Assembly: GCA_002236755.2 (NCBI GenBank) | Contig: NBZP02000006.1 | Span: 561,326 to 625,325, forward strand | DNA from: Dothistroma septosporum | Taxonomy: Eukaryota > Ascomycota > Dothideomycetes > Mycosphaerellales > Mycosphaerellaceae | DNA: 64,000 bases | Reading direction: 5' to 3' | In this document: positions 9,841-20,648 of the stretch, in pieces | How the letters are laid out: every line of letters begins with the position of its first letter | Numbering within the stretch: position 1 is the stretch's first letter | Notes under the pieces: generated by a model | Seen by the model: the letters and a program-made list of their open reading frames with translations, nothing else | Told to the model about the DNA's origin: nothing | Database searches by the model: none | Position numbers and translations under genes: made by a program

Positions 9841-11493
9841 ATGGCATACACGTATTTCCTCCTCGTTGTCTCTGTACTTTTGGCCGTCGGCTTCTTCGTC
9901 CTCTCATCAACCAGCCGTCCTGAACCAGGGAAACGCAGCAGATATGCTCCTGGTCCTCCTGGAAAACTCCTCGTAGGCAACTTGCCTGACATACCTGAGA
10001 GGCATTCGTGGCTCAAGTTCAAGGAGTGGTCGGACCAGTATGGACCGTTGTTCAGATTCAATGTCGCGGGCAAAGACCATTATGTTGCATCGACTTAGAA
10101 AGTCGCGAACGATCTGCTTCGTGAGCGAGGCGGGATCTATTCGAGTCGCGAGCAGTTGCCAGCAGCGGTGAAATTGTTGTCGAAGGATCTTCGACCGCTG
10201 TTTTGGCCGTATGATGGTATGCATTCGAGTTTGCAGTCATCGTGTAATTGAGTTGACCGGTTCACAGATACTTGGCGAGAGGGACGGAAACTCATGCATC
10301 AAGTCACGAATGCCACAGTCGTGGGAACCTATCAGCTGACCCAGAACCTCGAATCTGCGAGAATGCTTCGTGATCTGATTCAGAAGCCGAGCAAGTATGA
10401 GCATTGGTTCGAGCGATATTCGTCTGGCATCATCTTTCGCCTAGCATTCGGCAAGACCATTCAGACTGGTGACGAATACATCGTTCGCCAGATCATCGAG
10501 GTTGTGCACATGGTCGAGCGGGTCGCATCGCCGGGTGCATATCTTGTCGATGTGTTTTCCCTTCTCATGTGCCTTCAGAAAGCGATGTCACCCTTCAAGA
10601 GAGAGCTCGAGGGACTGCATCAGCGAGAGCTCAAGCTCTTCCGGAAACTATTGCACGATGTCAAAGACGAGATGCAGACAGGTACTGCGCCGCAATGCTG
10701 GTTTCGAGGTTATCTGGAACGAGCGTCCGAGTTCAAACTCACTGAGGATGAGGCAGCATATGTCATTGGGACGCTTTTTGAAGCTGGTGCAGATATGAGA
10801 TCTCACATGTTCGAACCCAAAGATATTGACATCCTCCTCCCAGGTACCACCGCAGCAGCAATGATGTCCTTCATGCTGGCCGTAGTCCTCCGACCGACAT
10901 GGCTGGCCAAGCTCCAATCTGAGGTCGACTCTGTCTGCGGTACAGACCGCCTCTCAACCCTCAATGACATGCCCCGACTCCCTATCGTCCGCGCAGTGAT
11001 CAAAGAAGTCCTCCGCTGGCGGCCGGTGACTGCAGGCGGCGTCCCGCACTACTCTACCCGCGGCGACGACGTCTACAACGGCATGTTCATCCCAGCGGGC
11101 ACAAACGTCCACGCCAACCAATGGGCCATCCATCGCGAAGAAGCATTGTATCCAGACGCAGAATCGTTCAATCCAGATCGATGGTTGGATCCATCGTATC
11201 CAACGTATCGAGAGCCGCTGACGACGTACCCGAATTTGCACAATTACTCGTGCTTTGGATTCGGGAGGAGGATATGTCCGGGTCAGAATATTGCTGAGAG
11301 GAGTATGTACCTACAGGTCGCAAGGGTGGCATGGATGTGTGATGTGAGGAAGAAGAGGGATGAGAAGGGGGAGGAAGTCGTGCCGCCATTTGTACGATTA
11401 CACTGCTGGATTCAACGTGCAGCCGAAGTGGTTCCCATTCGTGTTGACGGCGAGGAGTCAGAAGAGGATGGAGGTGCTGGAATGGGAGGTTGA
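9841..11493 (+). pseudogene. Microsomal-type cytochrome P450 with in-frame stop and mutated splice donor
   Basis: Exon 1 (9841-10216) begins with an N-terminal membrane anchor and the proline hinge YAPGPPGKLLVGNLP. An intron at 10217-10267 (gtatgc...cacag) leads into exon 2. The second part has the K-helix EVLRWRP, the PERF-region FNPDRWLDP and the heme loop FGFGRRICPGQ with its cysteine ligand. Two lesions are seen. TAG at 10096-10098 stands where a CAG codon is expected (ST-Q-KVANDLL). At 10793 the I-helix intron 10793-10843 starts with AT instead of GT; correct splicing would give the motif AGAGTTAAAM, whereas retention adds 17 in-frame residues inside the I-helix. The protein would otherwise be a normal length of about 500 residues. 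The substrate is unknown. Confidence 0.75.
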
Positions 11494-12842
11494 GGAGAAC
11501 AGAAAGTCGGATCCTTTGTTAGGCGGTTAGAGTAGATTCCGAGAAAGCATTCTGCAGAATCCCACCCCGAAGGCAAAAGAAAAGAGTTCCAGTCGCTGAG
11601 ATCAATGACACTCGAGGCGAAACAATCTTGAGAAGAGATCCGTCCGCAGCAGCACGACCAACGTTGACCGGAAAAGGACAAAAAATATTGTTCTATCGAA
11701 CTGAATGTTGATGACTGCGAACATTATCAGACATCATCCCCACTGATGTTGAATTGACTTCAACTTACGAGTGGGATTCGACTAATAATCGATCAGTTCA
11801 AGTTCAACTTGAATCAACAGTTGGTGTGGAACGTACACCCACGCCCTTTCGGACCACGGACTCATTCCAGCTTGAAGCTGGCGTGGAAAGACCTTAACGT
11901 GGCGCCTTAGACCGCTCGGCCATCTCACCGCTTGCTGATGTAAGCGAAATTCTGGTTACATATATATAGGTCACAATCTCGCGTCTGTCTCACCAAGGAG
12001 CAAGGAGCTAGCGACTCTCGAGAGGTCTTGCCTTTGGAAGAACCTACACTATTCAGGAAAAACTCCTGTGAACATTGCCCTTTATCGAAGCAACCATGAC
12101 CTCGCCCACCTCTATCTCTGCACACTAGATCCCCGTACGAGATCACGCAAGGCACTACAAAAGAACCTCAGTGACCTGTTTGTGTCATCTGCGGTGTTGC
12201 TATCGGCCTGATATAGTGTCGAGTCCAGCTGGTATTGGAAGTCTGCGAATGCACAATTAAATCGCAAAAGCACTCAGCTGAAAGCCTTGTCTATCAATTG
12301 ACCCAAAGCAGCGTCTCTACGAGTCTCAGGATCTCCTTATAGGATCGATTGCTGACACTCGGGAAGCTCGTCTTTACCAACGCGACATAGTACTCTCTTC
12401 CATCTTCACCTGCCCGAAGAGGAAAGCACAGAAGCCTGGTCGAAGCCCCTTCCGGCCACTTTCATGATCCGAGTAGCGACGGGATGGTCTCGCGTGCTTT
12501 GCTTCGACAATATTTGTATTGTCAAAGGTGGAGGGAGGACTCCGAAACCGTGATATTGCTGTTACTCTTTGGACACACTGCTGTCAGTTGTGATCTGTTG
12601 TGAAAGTCTTATCTATAAATCTACTTTCAGCTCGTTCATCTAGCGAAGTGTCATGCTATGCATTTCCCATTTCCCATCACCCATCATCATCGTTACGATT
12701 ACCTGTCGATTCCCTTTCTCATCAGCAGTCAAAGCGTCGCCGCTCCCTTCCTTTCGTCATCCCCTTCCACCAACACCTCGCTAAACCAAGCATTGCTCAC
12801 GCTCAACTCCTCGCACATAATTGATAACCGGGATATCAACCA
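11494..12842. other. Intergenic region holding only the broken tRNA-Leu
   Basis: No protein-coding gene is supported. The tail near 12600-12840 is CT-rich and is the 3' flank of the UBP14 gene. Confidence 0.5.
11767..11929 (-). pseudogene. tRNA-Leu(AAG) gene with intron, disrupted in the T-loop/B box
   Basis: On the minus strand from 11929: an acceptor-like GGTGAGA, T8-G9, then the A box TGGCCGAGCGGT and the D arm. The anticodon stem CCACG/CGTGG encloses loop TTAAGG (anticodon AAG). A 37/38 intron of about 32 nt and a leucine-type long variable arm with tccgaaagg follow. The T stem starts as GTGGGT, then breaks. The missing TCGAATCCCAC half of the T arm reappears 55 bp further on (11781-11771), so 11782-11836 looks like an insertion between positions 54 and 55. 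The 3' acceptor strand does not pair with the 5' strand. A working B box is therefore absent. Confidence 0.6.
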
Positions 12843-15245
12843 TTATACGGCGCGCCTGAAAAAGTAGATGTAGGCGAATTTCTTCATCTCCTCCACATCT
12901 CCACCCAGCGCAACCTTCTCGTCGTTGAAGAGGACCCAACCCTCCGGCTTCTTGATGAATGCAACGTAGTGACCTGCATGGATGCTGCTGCCTTTGTGAC
13001 AAACAATGCTGGTGAGCGAGAACTTCGCCGGCTTCGTGTCGTCCACGACTTTCTCCGCAGTGGCAGGCACGGCTTCGCTACTGGTCGGCATTGCATCGTC
13101 ACCAAAGTCACCGACAGCGTCGGGATGACTGAACAACCAGTCGACAGCGCGCTCAATGTCGCCATCAGTCTCCTTGAGTGCCTGTCGAGCTTGCGGGACC
13201 GAGAAGCCCATGTTCCCAAGGCTCTCGATCTTTTGCGGATCATCTGCACGGCCACCTGCTGCTGGAGCTGGCGCGAGAGCTTCGAGAGGCGTGTCGATGT
13301 CTGGGTCTTCCATGTGCTCGAACAGCCAGCCAGCAGCGACCTCTGCATCCGAGTTACCAGTAGCGTTGAGCGCCTTCTCGCAGCGCACACGCGGGAAACC
13401 CATGCCCATAAGCATTTCAAGAGCAGTCTCGTTGGGCACAAACCGGTCTGCTGCTGCTACAGCCCCAGCCCCAGCATCTTGTCCGTCTGACAGCTCCTCC
13501 TCACCAGGCTGCTTACCCTTGCTGCGATATGCCTCCATGTCGAACTCTTCGTCGCCAACGATGACTGGCACGTCTTGCTTGGTAGGCACCCAGCTGACAA
13601 TCTCGAAGCGGCGTGCGTTGACAGCAAGGACAGTCGGGAATGTCTTGAAGAGAGACTGCTTGCTGAAACCCTTGCTGTTGCAGCCGGAGCAAGTGAGCTC
13701 AACAATTTCAGGAGCAGTAAAGTCGTCCAAGCACTGTTTCAGTGTGACCGGTTCGAATTCTTCCTTCATTCCGTCCTTGTCGCCGTTCGTGTCCATGGCA
13801 TTGGGGTCTTTGGGCAGTCTCTTGATCGGCACAGCAACGGATATGTTCTCCATGTCATCCTGTCTGAACCGAACCTTCTTGCAAGACAAACATTGCAGCT
13901 TCTGCTCCATACAAAACCGGAAGGCATCAACGGGGTCGAAGACCTTCTCGTACTGACCAGCAGCGCCTTGCTGTGACCGGGAGACGAGCTTGAGCACATG
14001 AAGTAGAAGCTCGAATGCATCCTGCTGTCGCATCGTGCTGAACTCTGCATGACCTTTGCCGACAAGGTGCTTCAGCATAGCGGGTGCCAAGCCCTTTTGG
14101 TACGCCTTCTCGACCGAATTCTGCGGAAACACATCTGAGTCTGGCTTACTGTACCGACCCGACAAAAGGCCATCGGCGAGTTTCCGCAGCTGAATCTCAA
14201 TGTCCTCCGCTGGCTTGCTTGTAGGTGGCAGAGGTTCGTCTGGGCGATTGTAGCGGGACTGGAACTCTGGCATCGAGAAGAGTGACTGGACGACAGACGC
14301 GAGGTAGCAAGTGTTGCCCAGGTTCTTCAGGCCGGTAAGTGATGGCCCAAATAGAGGTCTCAGCTGTCGACCTTCTGCATCGGTCATGGAGAAGTCCAGC
14401 TTGAGGTTCTGTTCCAATTCCAGTTCTCTCTGACTCTTCTCTGTCTTGACACGATCTCCAATGTTGATGCCCCAGTGTAGAAGGTGGTCCACCAGCTTGG
14501 GATCCTTCTTCTCATCATCGCAGGCGTAGCACCAGATGTCAGCAGTACCTTCAGCAGTGATGGAGCCGAGCTTGACGGCGACGGGATGACCAGTGCTCTT
14601 GGTGTGCTCCACTTGGTGGTTGTTGCCTCCGGATCCATCATACTGTCGTCTGCCACAGCCCAAGCTGCCACAAGTCAAGCATAGCCACAGATTCTCCTTC
14701 AGGTCGCAGTTGATGCATTTGCCCAGATCACCACTCGCTATCTCCCGTGCTGGCTCTTGATTGAGCAAATATGTGTGCTCGCATGGCTGTAGCTCCAGCT
14801 CCCACGCCTTGACTTCCTCTTGCTGTGCGAAGGTGCTGGCCTTTAAGACACTCTTTACCACATCTCCCACCTTTCCCTCGTTCGACAGGCCACCGACGCC
14901 ACACTCGAGACACTTGATGTCTGTCGCAGTATCGTATCGATCCTCGTCGAGCTCGGCCTTGATCTCCAGTTTGTTAATCTTGTTCGGCGGCTCGTTCTCG
15001 TCTCGCTGTTTGCGCTTGCGTGTCCGCTTGATGTTGACCGCTAGCGGATGATTGGAGTGCTGAGCGTGGAGCTTGCTGTGATGTCTGTCTCCAGCACAAC
15101 CGCCGTTGTAGCAGTGCAGACAGACATCGAGACCTGCTGGATCTTCGCTGCTGTCGAAGCAGATGGTGCAGTCTTCGCGGTAGACGTTGTCCGTGGGCTT
15201 GGGAGGGTGGATGTCGGCCTTTGCCACGTGCGGGCAGGACGCCAT
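12843..15245 (-). CDS. UBP14: Ubiquitin C-terminal hydrolase Ubp14/USP5 (isopeptidase T)
   Basis: A single-exon frame; the ATG at 15245 (MASCPHVAKADIHPP) gives 800 residues, the usual Ubp14 length. An open extension to 15488 looks like 5' leader. Order of domains: a variant N-terminal zinc finger (about 4-70); the ZnF-UBP (about 160-260, CEHTYLLN, CLTCGSLGCGRRQYDG); the C19 catalytic core with Cys-box GLKNLGNTCYLASVVQSLF (nucleophile near Cys313); two UBA domains (about 590-640 and 660-700, EMLMGMGF and GNMGF); and His-box SIHAGHYVAFI (His near 759). It disassembles free, unanchored polyubiquitin chains in cytosol and nucleus and so keeps proteasomes clear. All catalytic elements are present. 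Confidence 0.95.
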   Translation of the reverse strand: MASCPHVAKADIHPPKPTDNVYREDCTICFDSSEDPAGLDVCLHCYNGGCAGDRHHSKLHAQHSNHPLAVNIKRTRKRKQRDENEPPNKINKLEIKAELDEDRYDTATDIKCLECGVGGLSNEGKVGDVVKSVLKASTFAQQEEVKAWELELQPCEHTYLLNQEPAREIASGDLGKCINCDLKENLWLCLTCGSLGCGRRQYDGSGGNNHQVEHTKSTGHPVAVKLGSITAEGTADIWCYACDDEKKDPKLVDHLLHWGINIGDRVKTEKSQRELELEQNLKLDFSMTDAEGRQLRPLFGPSLTGLKNLGNTCYLASVVQSLFSMPEFQSRYNRPDEPLPPTSKPAEDIEIQLRKLADGLLSGRYSKPDSDVFPQNSVEKAYQKGLAPAMLKHLVGKGHAEFSTMRQQDAFELLLHVLKLVSRSQQGAAGQYEKVFDPVDAFRFCMEQKLQCLSCKKVRFRQDDMENISVAVPIKRLPKDPNAMDTNGDKDGMKEEFEPVTLKQCLDDFTAPEIVELTCSGCNSKGFSKQSLFKTFPTVLAVNARRFEIVSWVPTKQDVPVIVGDEEFDMEAYRSKGKQPGEEELSDGQDAGAGAVAAADRFVPNETALEMLMGMGFPRVRCEKALNATGNSDAEVAAGWLFEHMEDPDIDTPLEALAPAPAAGGRADDPQKIESLGNMGFSVPQARQALKETDGDIERAVDWLFSHPDAVGDFGDDAMPTSSEAVPATAEKVVDDTKPAKFSLTSIVCHKGSSIHAGHYVAFIKKPEGWVLFNDEKVALGGDVEEMKKFAYIYFFRRAV

Positions 15246-15810
15246 CTTGGGGACGACTTGTGGATAGAGTGTCAGGAGATGACCAGGAAAGATCCAAGAC
15301 GAGGCTGAGCAATGTTGGTGTACTTCTCCACCACTAGAAGTAGTGTGGCACAACAAAGTTCGTGTTCCTGACATCCATCGTAGCGCAGCTCCAGATCGAT
15401 CTGTTTGCTGGAAGGCGACCGCGTCATGATCGCCTAAGCAAAGTGCGGGCCAGTCTCCATCAAGCTGCCACTGAAATTTAGACGGCACGCGACTCTGTCT
15501 GACGGTCCCCTTAGTCCTGTTCGACGCGACAAGTTTCGACGCCTTTTGCCAGCACTCACGTCACGTCTCGCTGCCGTTTCTCTCTGCTGAAGTCGTTCAC
15601 GTTACGTGAGCACCCAGATATGGCACTGGTGATTGTCACGGCCCAGATGCAGGCATTGCGTCCGCCATGACGGCATCAGCGTCGTGACAGACGCGAGATC
15701 TGCGCGAGCACTCAACGAACTTCACCACATCACTAGAACGCGAGCCAGGACATGTCAGCGACTTGACACTCAACATGTTCACCTATTGACACACCCGTAA
15801 GACAGCCGCC
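15246..15810. other. Divergent promoter region between UBP14 and the potassium transporter
   Basis: No gene or recognisable element is seen. It serves as upstream region for both genes. Confidence 0.5.
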
Positions 15811-17811
15811 ATGGCAAATCTCAAGCACAGAACCCGGTCGCACGCCCGCGAGATCAAGGACTCCTTGATGCGCCTCAACTTCTATCGACTGCACCTGCTG
15901 TACTTCCTGGCCGTAATCATAATCAGCTCCGGCGTACTATATGGCAGTGGTACCTCCGCCTATCACCTGCCATACATCGATGCCATCTCGCTCACCACGA
16001 GTGCCATGTGTAACGTGGGACTGAACACAGTCAACCTCGGCGATCTGAACAGATTCCAACAGACCGTCCTGTTCATACTGATGCTGATGGGAGACTTGAC
16101 CATCGTCACCATCTCTGTGGTCGTTGTGAGGAGGTACTTCTTCTCACGATCTATCGACAAGCTGGTGAAAGACTCAACGACCGGCCGAAGGCTTGCCGAA
16201 GATATCGAGAGACAGCATGGTCAACAGAACGGTGCACCAGCTTCCCACAAGGCACCCACCCGGCCGCAGAATCAACATCGTACTGATCGTGCTTCATGGA
16301 CCTCATCTCGAGAGAATGATCGTTTAGTGCCACGATCGCATCTTCGTGGCTACGGCTCGTTCTGGACACCGTGGAGCGGTGACAATCTTAGCAATGCCTG
16401 GAAAACGATTAGACCCGGCAAAGTACGGAACCTGGCCGAAAAGCACCGCTACCTCTCCTTCGAGCCTGACCTCGACTACAAAGGTCGCTTCATCTCCTTG
16501 AGCCAAGAACAGCGGGATGAGCTGGGTGGCGTCGAATATCGTGCGCTGCGGGTACTGACCTGGCTCTTGCCAGCATATACAGCCTTCTGGATCCTGCTTA
16601 TTGTGGTCATTGCAACCCCGTATGTTGCCACCTCGAGCGCTGGCGACACCGTGCGAACTTCTCAGCCTGGTAACCTCGATCCGTCTTGGTGGGCAATTTT
16701 CACTGCTGTGTCAAGCTACAGTAACACAGGGCTAAACTTGCTCAACCAGAACATGATTCGTACGTAGTCACAAGACGACTGTGGCAATGTAAGTCGCTAA
16801 TGATGTGCAGCATTCGCACGCAACTATCTGCTTCTGATTGTGTTCGGTACTGCGACCATCGTCGGTAACACATTATATCCGGTCCTCCTTCGGCTCTTGA
16901 TCTGGTCTGTTGCGAAGTTAGTACCACGGCACAGCGAATTGCACCACTCTCTCAGCTTCCTTCTACAGCATCCCCGGCGCTGTTATCTGCTGCTCTTTCC
17001 CAGGAACAATACATGGATCCTTTTTGCAGTGCAAGTCTTCATCAACCTTATCGCATGGGTCTTGTGGATTATACTTCAGCTGGATCAGTCAGCCATAGAA
17101 GCAATACCGCCAGGTCAAAGAGTTATGAATGGCCTGTTCCAGTCGGTCGAGCTTCGAGCCGGAGGCATGTACATCATCACCATTGGCGAGGTCTCGCCAG
17201 CCCTGCAATTCTTCTACATGATCATCATGTACCTGTCGATGTATCCCCTCATTGTGTCTCTCCGAGAATCTAACGTCTACGAGGAGAGATCACTAGGCCA
17301 AGATGACACGACCAAGTTTGGCAGGAAGAGTGACGACAAGAGCGCCCCAAAGTCACAAATTGGTTTGCACATTCGAAAGCAGCTCGCGTACGATATATGG
17401 TGGTTGCTGTTGGCCATCTTCCTGATATGCATCGTCGAGCACAATCCACTCAGCTCTGGCGCTCCCGGGTACACTATCTTCAGTATTATGTTCGAGGTGG
17501 TCTCTGCATACGGCACGGTTGGGTTGTCCCTTGGCGTACCGTACGACGACTACTCTTTCTGCGGCGCGTGGCATGTGCTTTCGAAGCTGATCCTGCTTAC
17601 GGTCATGATCAGAGGACGGCATCGAATACTGCCGTTGGCCGTGGACCGAGCTGTATTGCTGCCTGGACAGGACCTGATGGACCGATTGGACAGGGAAGTC
17701 GAGGGTCCGAATGGCCGACGACGGCATGAAATCGAAGCAAGGATCAGAGAAGACGAAGGTGGCGAGCAAGCCGAGCAAGCCGGCAACAAACATCAGCAGG
17801 ACCCCGAGTGA
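15811..17811 (+). CDS. Trk-type potassium ion transporter
   Basis: Two exons, 15811-16759 and 16811-17811; the 51-bp intron (gtacgt...gtgcag) restores frame as ATT-C/CA. The product is about 649 residues. Four M1-P-M2 units typical of the TrkH/Trk family are visible. The P-loop filters are SAMCNVGLNT (1), SSYSNTGLNL (2), VELRAGGMYI (3) and SAYGTVGLSLG (4). A long hydrophilic loop of about 170 residues separates units 1 and 2, as in fungal Trk1 but much shorter. Family members take up K+ across the plasma membrane. Loop 3 is the odd one: fungal Trk proteins usually have a Gly-Phe pair where GGM stands. Transporter class is sure; K+ selectivity is inferred. Confidence 0.9.
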
Positions 17812-19156
17812 AGTGCTTTTCTTGGCCAGCAGATGGCCCCGAAGTCCCCGATACCTCGCCACGAGCAGCTCGAAGATTGAACCGTGGCTCATTCACGACG
17901 ACGAACAGTACGATGCAGCTGATCAGAGATAGTCCCGGAGCCAGAGGATGCACCTTGTTAGACTCCAAACGCCTTCGGCTTCCCTATCTCATCAGCCGCT
18001 TCCACATACGCCGCGCGGAATGTGTCAAGACCTTCAGATTGATCGATCGAGTTTCTTCCTCTCCATTCCTGCCGCACCATCGGAGTCATTTTGTCATCCA
18101 TGCACTGCTCATAATGAGCAGTCCGACACGCGAGCTAGAAGTCGTATCACGTGACTTCAAAAGCTCCTGCAGGTCTGTGGCTTTCCTTCTGAAGGCTATC
18201 AGCTCTTCCACCGTTGGACCACTCAACGGCAAGGTACCCTGTATCTTCTGCTGCAGATTCGGCTGGGATACCATGACAGACGAGAGGTGGCCGTGAATGT
18301 GCAGCTGTCATCCTTGTCAGCGGTTCAATAAGCGCCTCCAGGGCAGAACCGCCTCCGTGCGTTTGGCGCAGTCGCCGGCATCACGATACTGGCCCACCCT
18401 TAAGGTCTTCGATCTCTCCAAAACGATGCCTCTCAGACGACAATTTGCTGCGGCCGCGCTCGCCAAGATATACCTTGTACGCGAGACGCTCGCGATCTTC
18501 GCCTGTTGCAAGCGATGCCAAGCTTCAGCGGCCAGAAATGCCAATGCTCAGACCACAATTGATGTAACTGGTCTTACACTATAGAAGCTTCTTCGTTTTG
18601 CAACAGACCCAACAAACTCAGTACGATAATCGTGCCCTCAGAGTGGACGCTCGACTCGGCAAGAAACCCAAATCTTCCCAGTCCAAGTGTGGCAAGAGCT
18701 GCTGCTACATAAACTACGCTTCGAATTCGCTGCAGCCGTCTCGCGTGGAGGCGACGTGTCTCCTGCTGTGAAAATTCAAAAGAGACGCCCCTTAGGAGGC
18801 TTGAGTTATCTGGTTATATGTAGTTTCACACCTGCCCTTGGCGAGACGGGTGGCAAGACCAGCAAGCTATCCTTGCACGCCACATTTCAAATAAACACAG
18901 CCATGCAATGGTAGCCACAAATGGTGGGGGCCACCTGTCTGCTTGCTCAATACCTGTGAAGAGACATTGACACTTGTAGAGCAATCACGAGGCATTCGTG
19001 TAGAAACAATGTGCTTGGCACTCACCACTCATTCACTGGCCAATTCATTGAAATCACACAAGAGATCAACCACTCATAGATGCCCAGGTACCTATTGATC
19101 ACCCTAAGACGTGATTCCGATCTGATTCTTGAGACGTATCAGCAATCACACATTCT
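17812..19156. other. Intergenic region, no supported gene
   Basis: Two minus-strand frames of 62 and 75 codons (18086-18274 and 18317-18544) share a frame but are separated by two stops and match nothing recognised. A small gene cannot be excluded. Confidence 0.4.
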
Positions 19157-19734
19157 CTATCCACCAGCCACATCTTGTAAAACCCCGAGACTAGCAAGCA
19201 CAAGATCGACAGTCTCTTGCTCTTTCGCCTCGTCGGCAATGTACCCAAGATATCCACCTCTGAATTCAATGGAAGCCGCCGCGACATTATCCGACTTGAC
19301 CTCTGGCGATTGCCTGCGCACTTCCTCCACGAACTGCCCCTTCGCTGGTCGTGTTCGGACACACAAGCAATCCTTAGTGGGCACATCTTTCAACAAATTG
19401 CACTTCATGCTGTAGTCGTCAAGCTCTGCAGTGCTGAAGTACACGAATGCGGATTCCGTATGAACTCAGAGCGGGTGTAGTTGGCAGCGACACCTCCACG
19501 AGAGAACAAAGTGCTGAAAAGCCTTGTCGGTGTCGGTGTAGGCAGCCTGAATAGGCCAGAGCGCCCCGACCACACCAGCCTTGTGGATATATTGGAGAGC
19601 TTCGGCGCGCATGTCATCATCTCTGAGAGGAGTGTCATCTCCGTAGTAAGGACAATCGGACGTTTATTTTCACCTTCGGAAAAAAACCTCGCTGGAAGCC
19701 ATTTGTCTACGTGATCGAGTCTGATGTCGATCAT
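19157..19734 (-). pseudogene. Decayed gene of unknown function with several frameshifts
   Basis: Coding-like sequence passes between frames on the minus strand. An upstream part reads DKWLPARFFSEGENKRPIVL. Near 19630 it shifts to RDDDMRAEALQYIHKAG and AAYTDTDKAFQHFVL. Near 19502 it shifts again to RGGVAANYTRSEFIR, and near 19455 back to AFVYFSTAELDDYSMK, running to a stop at 19157. The shifts correspond to -1, +1 and -1 changes, and no GT-AG pairs explain them. The fragments read like one conserved globular protein. I do not recognise the family firmly, so no function is given. Upstream coding sequence may extend beyond 19734. Confidence 0.5.
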
Positions 19735-20648
19735 TGAGCTTCTGCAAGAGGGCTTGAACGCCCTCCTCGCCTTCCAGCTTTTCTCCTACAACGATGGACG
19801 ATGCTGAGTCTGTCAGTCGTTGCGTTTTGTGCATCACTGCTGTTTTGGTACGCTTGCCCCCAGTGAATTTCGCGCAATCATATAATGGATTAACATCGAT
19901 CATTACGGCTTGCTGACCGCACCAGCTTTTTCCAAAGTACAATGTATGGCCAAGCGAAGTGGCTAAAGGAGACTTTGTAGTCGACTTGATTAGCACGCAG
20001 AAGTCGAAACCGCGAAGATGCAACGTCAATGCATCGCTTTTGATGGTATTTAATTTGGGCCATTGACCGCCATACTTGATGACCTTGGGAGGGCAGGGAA
20101 GTGGTGGACTAGTGCGAACGTGACTTCCCAAGTGAAAAGGCTTGCCTGCTTCAGCCGCTCCCTTCCGATCGGCAGTGCGCAAGCAGTCACGCGAAGTCGC
20201 ACCGCAGGTAGGTACCTTACAGCTGAGCGGAGCAAAATTCGCTACTGCCTCTATGCGGACTCTCTTGTGCATTTCGTCTTCCTCATCCCAACAATAGTAG
20301 AGTACATCATCATATCATACCATACCGAGCTCGAGCTCAACTACAGCACATATGACAGCATCAATCAATAGCATGGGCATTCAGGCAGCCGCATGCGTCA
20401 CTGCGGCCGATTCTGTTTCCGGCTGCTGCGCTGATAGTACAATGAGATCCATCGGCGGTGCGAGAGCACAAGCTGCGATTTTGACCATTACCTCGCTACA
20501 TTCTTCGACAACGTTATGAAAGAAGTGCCCATGGCGGCGCCGAACGGTAAAAATCGGCCATCGAACTTGTGAAGCCGAACAGGCTGAATGGGCTGTATTG
20601 AGTCCTGATGGGATCGATCCTCGGACCTTAGTTCCCAGGTGGCAAGAT
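19735..20648. other. Region upstream of the decayed gene; status unclear
   Basis: A minus-strand open frame of 200 codons (to 20272) overlaps the decayed gene. Part of it (around 19740-19930) may be its degraded 5' part. Nothing else is seen. Confidence 0.35.

Noticed and set aside
1..12000. Secondary-metabolite cluster (MFS, epimerase and P450 close together)
   Set aside because: No synthase or synthetase backbone gene is present, the TFIIIC and Vps62-like genes lie between them, and two of the three tailoring genes are broken.
15246..15488. N-terminal extension of the Ubp14 frame by 81 codons
   Set aside because: The extension is rich in W/H/S without family similarity. The internal ATG at 15245 gives the usual Ubp14 length and start.
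18086..18544. Two small minus-strand frames that could be one gene
   Set aside because: They are in the same frame but separated by two stops, with no credible intron and no recognised motif.
20550..20600. tRNA B-box-like tgggatcgatcctcgg
   Set aside because: No A box or cloverleaf could be drawn around it; it is part of a local palindrome.
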